Below, piece by piece: positions 5,628 through 6,657 of a DNA stretch of 6,657 nt. The notes under the pieces are model-generated. The model was not told where the DNA came from. It did no database searches and saw only the letters and a program-made list of their open reading frames with translations. The DNA is from Eubacteriales bacterium (lineage in GTDB: Bacteria; Bacillota; Clostridia; Christensenellales; UMGS416). Within the stretch, counting starts at the first letter, position 1. Every line of letters starts with the position of its first letter. The DNA lies in contig JAQVWW010000069.1 of the NCBI GenBank assembly GCA_028709505.1, positions 1 through 6,657 of the forward strand, given 5' to 3'. The translations under genes and the position numbers were made by a program.

Positions 5628-6269
5628 CTATTGGAGCCCTTCACCGGTTTGCGCGTCCACATAGACGCACACGAACCCGCCTATCCGCACCTCATCATGC
5701 AGCTGGTACGTGGTATCGTCCACGGGCATAGATACCAGCTCGATGGCCTCCACGTCGCGCTGATCCCGATAAAGGGGCTCATAATAACTCCTGGGCCGCT
5801 TTAACGGCCGCGTCCTTGGAAATAAGCGTCGTCTGCGCAGCGCCTGGGTTGCATCGCGACGGCGCGCCGATCGTCGGCCAAATAACGCACGCCTTCGCAA
5901 TCCACGCCCGCGGTGACGCGTGAATTCTGCAAGCGGATGCCGTGATACGCGTCATAAAAGGTGTATGTCCAGGCGACGGTTTTTTCCGATTCCGGCACGA
6001 CGCCTGTTTCTTCGATTTTACGCAAAAGCGCTTTGTTACTATATTCGAGACAGTGGCCTGCAAACCCTTCATATGCGGCAGCGCCATCCTGTGCAGGGTG
6101 AGAAAGCCCGGCTCCTTTTGCCGGTAAAGCGGGATTGGAACACATCTTCGAAGAGAAATTCGAAAGCAAAACGTTTTTTATCATACTTCCCCACTGTCAT
6201 CGCCGATAAAGAAGCGGACGCCATCGCGCCCGCTTTTAAAAAACATGCCAAAGCATTCTCCCCCTTCAC
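5628..6269 (-). pseudogene. Frameshifted PepSY/YcdB-like gene (likely pseudogene)
   Basis: One gene of about 210 codons appears to be spread over three reading frames. The N-terminal part is read from a GTG at 6269 (segment LSAMTVGKYDKKRF). The middle part (about 6180-5850) contains EGFAGHCLEYSNKALL and WTYTFYDAYHGIRLQNSRV, ending GVRYLADDRRA. A third frame (about 5848-5785) gives GAAQTTLISKDAAVKAAQEL. The last (about 5790-5628) gives SYYEPLYRDQ and ends FVCVYVDAQTGEGLQ. Each change is +1, and after three changes the original frame is restored. Possible shift points are the A6 run (6174-6179 complement), CCC (5846-5848 complement) and the area 5780-5790. The ISKDAAVKAA and VYVDAQTG elements resemble PepSY/YcdB-type secreted domains. 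The family assignment is tentative, and sequencing error is a possible alternative. An AGGAG lies 11 bases before the GTG, a weak start. Confidence 0.6.
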
Positions 6270-6317
6270 CGTGCCGGCAACTCCTGCGTCGGCAACCCGC
6301 TACCCGTCGCCGGCGTG

Positions 6318-6566
6318 CTAGAGGCTAATTTCCACCCGCTTCCCGTCGCGCCCCACCACCTGCACCAGCTTTAGGCCGGGATATTGCCGTCTGGCCTGAT
6401 GAACGGCCCGAAAAAGCCTACGCATCTGCGCCGCCGACAGCGTGCATTCGCCGCGTTTGCGCGACGCCGCGCTCACCATCATAGCGGTCATGCTGTTGCA
6501 TACCATCACGGTGGGCAGGGCAATGTGAATGTGATGCCCTTGCCCCCCTTTCACGACGATCCGCAG
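6318..6566 (-). CDS. Small conserved-type protein of unknown function, start uncertain
   Basis: This small basic protein of about 82 residues has a beta-like N-terminus (RIVVKGGQGHHIHIALPT), a segment rich in Met, Ser and Ala, then a helical part (LSAAQMRRLFRAVHQARR) and the ending GLKLVQVVGRDGKRVEISL. The pattern resembles small proteins encoded beside SHOCT-like or DUF4097-type regulators in Bacillota, where the N-terminus reads M-R-I-x-V-K. That alignment places the start at CTG 6566, four bases after the upstream stop and next to GGTGGAG (6577-6571), implying coupled translation or a weakened start codon. Alternatives are TTG 6590, overlapping the upstream gene, and GTG 6554, which loses the first strand. 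There is no signal peptide or strong membrane helix. The last 15 or so residues are related to those of the upstream neighbour. Function is unknown. Confidence 0.6.
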   Translation of the reverse strand: MRIVVKGGQGHHIHIALPTVMVCNSMTAMMVSAASRKRGECTLSAAQMRRLFRAVHQARRQYPGLKLVQVVGRDGKRVEISL

Positions 6567-6567
6567 G

Positions 6568-6657
6568 CTACTCCACCACAATTTCCACAAAGTCGCCGGC
6601 CACGGTTTCCACTTCTACCAGCTTACCGATGACGCCCTGCTGCACCAGTGTGAAAAT
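6568..6657 (-). CDS. C-terminal end of a small protein, cut by the window edge
   Basis: The last 29 codons are visible, ending GKLVEVETVAGDFVEIVVE and a TAG stop (6570-6568). The tail matches the style of C-termini of SHOCT-like/DUF4097-associated proteins in Bacillota, but too little is present to name a family. It shares K-L-V-x-V-x4-G-x2-V-E-I with the end of the next gene downstream, which suggests paralogous neighbours. The open frame runs through the edge at 6657, and its beginning and promoter are outside the window. Confidence 0.6.
   Translation of the reverse strand: MFTLVQQGVIGKLVEVETVAGDFVEIVVE

Noticed and set aside
1..6657. CRISPR arrays, insertion sequences, tRNA genes
   Set aside because: No regularly spaced repeats, no transposase-like frame with terminal inverted repeats, and no tRNA-like T-arm or anticodon structure were found by eye.

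Overview
The window reads as core-genome DNA from a GC-rich member of the Bacillota, most likely a Clostridia-type anaerobe. The signs are strong Shine-Dalgarno sequences (such as AGGAGG), near-consensus housekeeping sigma-factor promoters, acetate kinase beside the yceD-rpmF pair, a four-cysteine zinc-ribbon L32, and a lipoprotein with a Thr/Pro/Ala linker typical of Gram-positive surface proteins. The class assignment is inference; nothing here fixes a genus.

Left half (1-4321). A patatin-like phospholipase gene (100-912, +) has its own promoter and a dyad that could be an operator. It runs head-on into tmcAL (915-2084, -), the tRNA-Met cytidine acetate ligase, with only two bases between the stop codons. 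tmcAL diverges from ackA (2236-3450, +), and the two predicted promoters face each other across a shared region. ackA is followed by a perfect-consensus promoter and a foldable leader, then yceD/DUF177 (3547-4080) and rpmF (4083-4274), which end at a good intrinsic terminator. Patatin protein, TmcAL, DUF177 and L32 are also clustered in Bacillus (ylbK, ylbM, ylbN, rpmF). Here the set has an inverted tmcAL and an inserted ackA. The theme is acetate and energy metabolism next to translation: AckA handles acetyl phosphate and acetate, TmcAL consumes acetate to modify tRNA, and YceD and L32 serve the large ribosomal subunit.

Middle (4322-4604). This is a GC-rich, hairpin-dense spacer with no convincing gene.

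Right half (4605-6657, all -). Reading leftwards from the window edge there are four genes: the tail of a small protein, a second small protein with a related C-terminal motif, a frameshifted PepSY/YcdB-like gene that looks like a pseudogene, and an intact lipoprotein of unknown function. Spacing suggests one transcription unit whose promoter lies beyond the right edge. I see no mobile element, CRISPR array, tRNA or rRNA. I do not see a clearly new multi-gene system. The most interesting leads are the face-to-face tmcAL/ackA promoters, the yceD-rpmF leader, the frameshifted gene with three shifts of the same sign, and the structured spacer.
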